This document shows, one piece after another, positions 7,386-7,716 of a DNA stretch of 7,716 nt. The DNA comes from Clostridia bacterium (GTDB lineage: Bacteria; Bacillota; Clostridia; Oscillospirales; Ruminococcaceae). Within the stretch, counting starts at the first letter, position 1; each line of letters opens with the position of its first letter. The DNA is taken from contig JAGKVC010000154.1 of the NCBI GenBank assembly GCA_021152595.1, forward strand, positions 1 through 7,716. The letters run 5' to 3'. The notes beneath the pieces are model-generated. The model saw only the letters and a list, made by a program, of their open reading frames with translations, had not been told where the DNA came from and did no database searches. Position numbers and translations under genes: made by a program.

Positions 7386-7391
7386 CTCCTT
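7386..7391 (-). promoter_or_regulatory. Ribosome binding site of the subtilase gene, overlapping the upstream stop codon
   Basis: The minus strand reads TAAGGAGAGGGTTATATG. AAGGAG is a near-perfect Shine-Dalgarno sequence 8 nt from the ATG at 7377, and its first two bases are the last two of the upstream TAA stop. This fixes the subtilase start and suggests translational coupling. The 12-bp gap leaves no room for a promoter between the two genes. Confidence 0.85.
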
Positions 7392-7716
7392 ATTGCGCTC
7401 CATGCTGCGCACTCCAGCTCTGAATGCGCGCTTTCATTTCATCCACCGCGAGAATGCCGTATGCAAAGCCCTTGCGCACAAGCTCTGCCGGAACATACTC
7501 ATCATATTTTTCAAAGAGCGGAATCTCATCCGGATAGACCAGATCCATCGGATCAAATTCCTCTGCCGCTGCCTCCGCGACAATCCGGAAAAACTCCGCC
7601 TTGCTGACCTTCATCTTGAATGTGAGAAAATACGGTCTGGACGGCGACAATCCCGAAAGAAACAGCTTTTGCGCGCATTTCACCTTGAGGAAGCGCTCCA
7701 TTGCAAGGAATGCATA
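7390..7716 (-). CDS. C-terminal fragment of an unidentified protein (5' end outside window)
   Basis: The minus-strand frame is open from the window edge to a TAA at 7392-7390, giving 108 visible residues. An ATG lies at 7701, but the five codons before it (Tyr-Ala-Phe-Leu-Ala) are also open and no Shine-Dalgarno sequence is visible, so the gene very probably starts beyond the window. The fragment is soluble in character, with no signal peptide or membrane segment. It has a basic, aromatic first half (RPYFLTFKMKV) and an acidic second half (EFDPMDLVYPDEIPLFEKYDEYVP) followed by a probable helix rich in charged residues. The 'KYDEYVPAELVRKGFAY' stretch faintly recalls the C-terminal end of large Lhr-type DEAD/DEAH helicases, but this is memory-based and weak, so no function is assigned. 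It sits 12 bp upstream of the subtilase gene and is probably co-transcribed with it. Confidence 0.85.
   Translation of the reverse strand, partial: YAFLAMERFLKVKCAQKLFLSGLSPSRPYFLTFKMKVSKAEFFRIVAEAAAEEFDPMDLVYPDEIPLFEKYDEYVPAELVRKGFAYGILAVDEMKARIQSWSAQHGAQ

Overview
The window reads as chromosomal DNA from an anaerobic gut or rumen Firmicute, most likely Ruminococcus or a close relative in the Oscillospiraceae/Ruminococcaceae. The clue is a C-terminal type I-like dockerin with two intact calcium loops on a very large secreted protein, combined with BspA-type leucine-rich repeats and a Cthe_2159-type (PF14262) lipoprotein. The DNA is visibly GC-rich, with strong use of GCC, CTG and CCG-type codons. 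The genus is inferred from architecture only.

All three genes lie on the minus strand, so the window is read from right to left. (1) At 7716..7390 is the 3' end of a gene that begins outside the window; its product is not identified, with a faint resemblance to the C-terminus of Lhr-type helicases. (2) At 7377..1201, only 12 bp further on and with its Shine-Dalgarno sequence overlapping the previous stop codon, is a 2058-residue secreted subtilase. Its order is signal peptide, propeptide, S8 catalytic domain, chitobiase-type domain, about 15 BspA-like LRRs, an Ig-like domain, five pre-peptidase-C-like sandwiches alternating with four MBG-like domains, a short LRR-like cap segment and a dockerin. 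(3) After a 159-bp gap containing a strong intrinsic terminator hairpin comes the start of a lipoprotein with a parallel beta-helix carbohydrate-binding domain, at 1041..1, which runs off the left edge.

Functionally, the protease looks like a calcium-dependent enzyme held on a cohesin-bearing scaffold or cell surface by its dockerin, with many binding and spacer modules. The lipoprotein would sit on the outer face of the membrane and bind polysaccharide, by analogy with Cthe_2159. Both suit a fibre-degrading, surface-active bacterium, but the window gives no direct proof that they work together.

The points most worth a second look are the alternating five/four repeat architecture with a period near 185 residues, an LRR C-cap separated from its LRR block by about 970 residues, and the terminator hairpin that ends only about 20 nt before the lipoprotein start codon. 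No RNA genes, mobile elements, CRISPR arrays or plus-strand genes are supported.
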